A stretch of 64,000 bases of DNA. Origin: Prunella strophiata. Lineage: Eukaryota > Chordata > Aves > Passeriformes > Prunellidae. This document shows, one piece after another, positions 63,461-64,000 of the stretch. Every line of letters starts with the position of its first letter. Position 1 is the first letter of the stretch. The position numbers were made by a program, and so were the translations under genes. The notes under the pieces were generated by a model. The model was not told the DNA's origin. It was given only the letters and a program-made list of their open reading frames with translations, and made no database searches. Location of the stretch: contig JAZBQD010000015.1 in NCBI GenBank assembly GCA_036583965.1, positions 27,192,310 through 27,256,309 of the forward strand. Direction: 5' to 3'.

Positions 63461-64000
63461 TTTTCTTCACAGGAGCATAGTTTTGACAAAAGCAGCTAAA
63501 GATGCAGGTGTTTCTCTTCCTCCTCCCCCCTTTTCAGTGAGACCAGCCAAGGGCACTTTGCATGGTTCCCTTGTGGCAGCTGGGGTTGTAGGGAGCCTGA
63601 TGCCTCATGCACAAACAAGAACCTGACTTTTCTGTCCTGGCACGAGTGCTTAACTACAACCTGACCTGCCACCTTCCATTTCCTTCTGACTATATTTGAA
63701 AGAAAATGGGAAGTGAACTTCCTTCTGTAAATCCTTATTTGCATGATGAGGTTGGAAACATGCATTGTTTTGAGGTTCTCAAATGGAATGGTCACATTCT
63801 TTTCACCAGACAGACTGAGACATGAGGGAAGACCCTAACAAAGCTGAAGAGCCCTGGTGCTAAGGTGCCACCTCAGTTCTGCAGTAGCTGAGCAGGGATT
63901 TTTAGAGTCCTTCACTTGGATGGAAAGTCTTAACTTTTGCCCTGATCCTTGTATAGCTATGTGAGTTGTATTTTGTTACTTCTGTATGTGTGTAAATAGA
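63461..64000. other. Unclassified, less AT-rich noncoding segment at the window edge
   Basis: This has balanced composition and follows directly on a truncated CR1 copy. It could be the inserted sequence that interrupted that CR1, possibly an unrecognised LTR running off the window. I see no diagnostic ends, TATA box or polyadenylation signal. Overlapping frames on both strands near 63261-63795 have no known domain. Confidence 0.4.

Overview
The window looks like vertebrate nuclear DNA from a bird, most likely a songbird (passerine). The evidence is many fragments of CR1-type LINEs, the dominant avian retrotransposon, on both strands, plus LTRs that I recognise from memory as families common in passerine genomes. 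The rest is AT-rich, low-copy DNA with short A/T runs. I could not run any repeat library, so family assignments rest on recognised sequence phrases.

I find no protein-coding gene, exon, tRNA, rRNA or CRISPR array. The longest open frames are about 120-130 codons. That is what chance gives in 64 kb of AT-rich sequence, and none resembles a known protein apart from frames inside CR1 ORF2 remnants. The window reads as a gene desert or the inside of a very large intron. Bacterial-style features such as operons, ribosome binding sites and terminators do not apply.

Layout: 1-20 kb is mostly anonymous AT-rich DNA with a minus-strand CR1 at 2.4-3.0 kb and a plus-strand CR1 tail at 18.5-18.9 kb. At 20.0-21.6 kb a probable minus-strand LTR abuts a CR1 ORF2 fragment. 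A CR1 lies at 27.1-27.6 kb, a head-to-head CR1 pair at 31.1-32.3 kb and a short CR1 tail at 33.5 kb. A long plus-strand LTR lies at 37.7-38.6 kb. Two minus-strand solo-type LTRs lie at 49.6-50.3 and 52.1-52.8 kb. A 236-bp homopurine microsatellite sits at 56.8-57.0 kb and a small CR1 tail at 57.4 kb. A tail-to-tail CR1 pair is at 61.0-61.8 kb, and another CR1 fragment is at 63.3-63.5 kb.

Every element appears dead: 5' truncated, frameshifted or reduced to LTRs. Repeat density is modest, which argues against a bird W chromosome. The least explained items are two good inverted repeats (a hairpin at 41.77 kb and a 28-bp palindrome at 22.31 kb), the homopurine tract, and a few low-copy segments that could be conserved noncoding elements. 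I found nothing that supports a new biological system.
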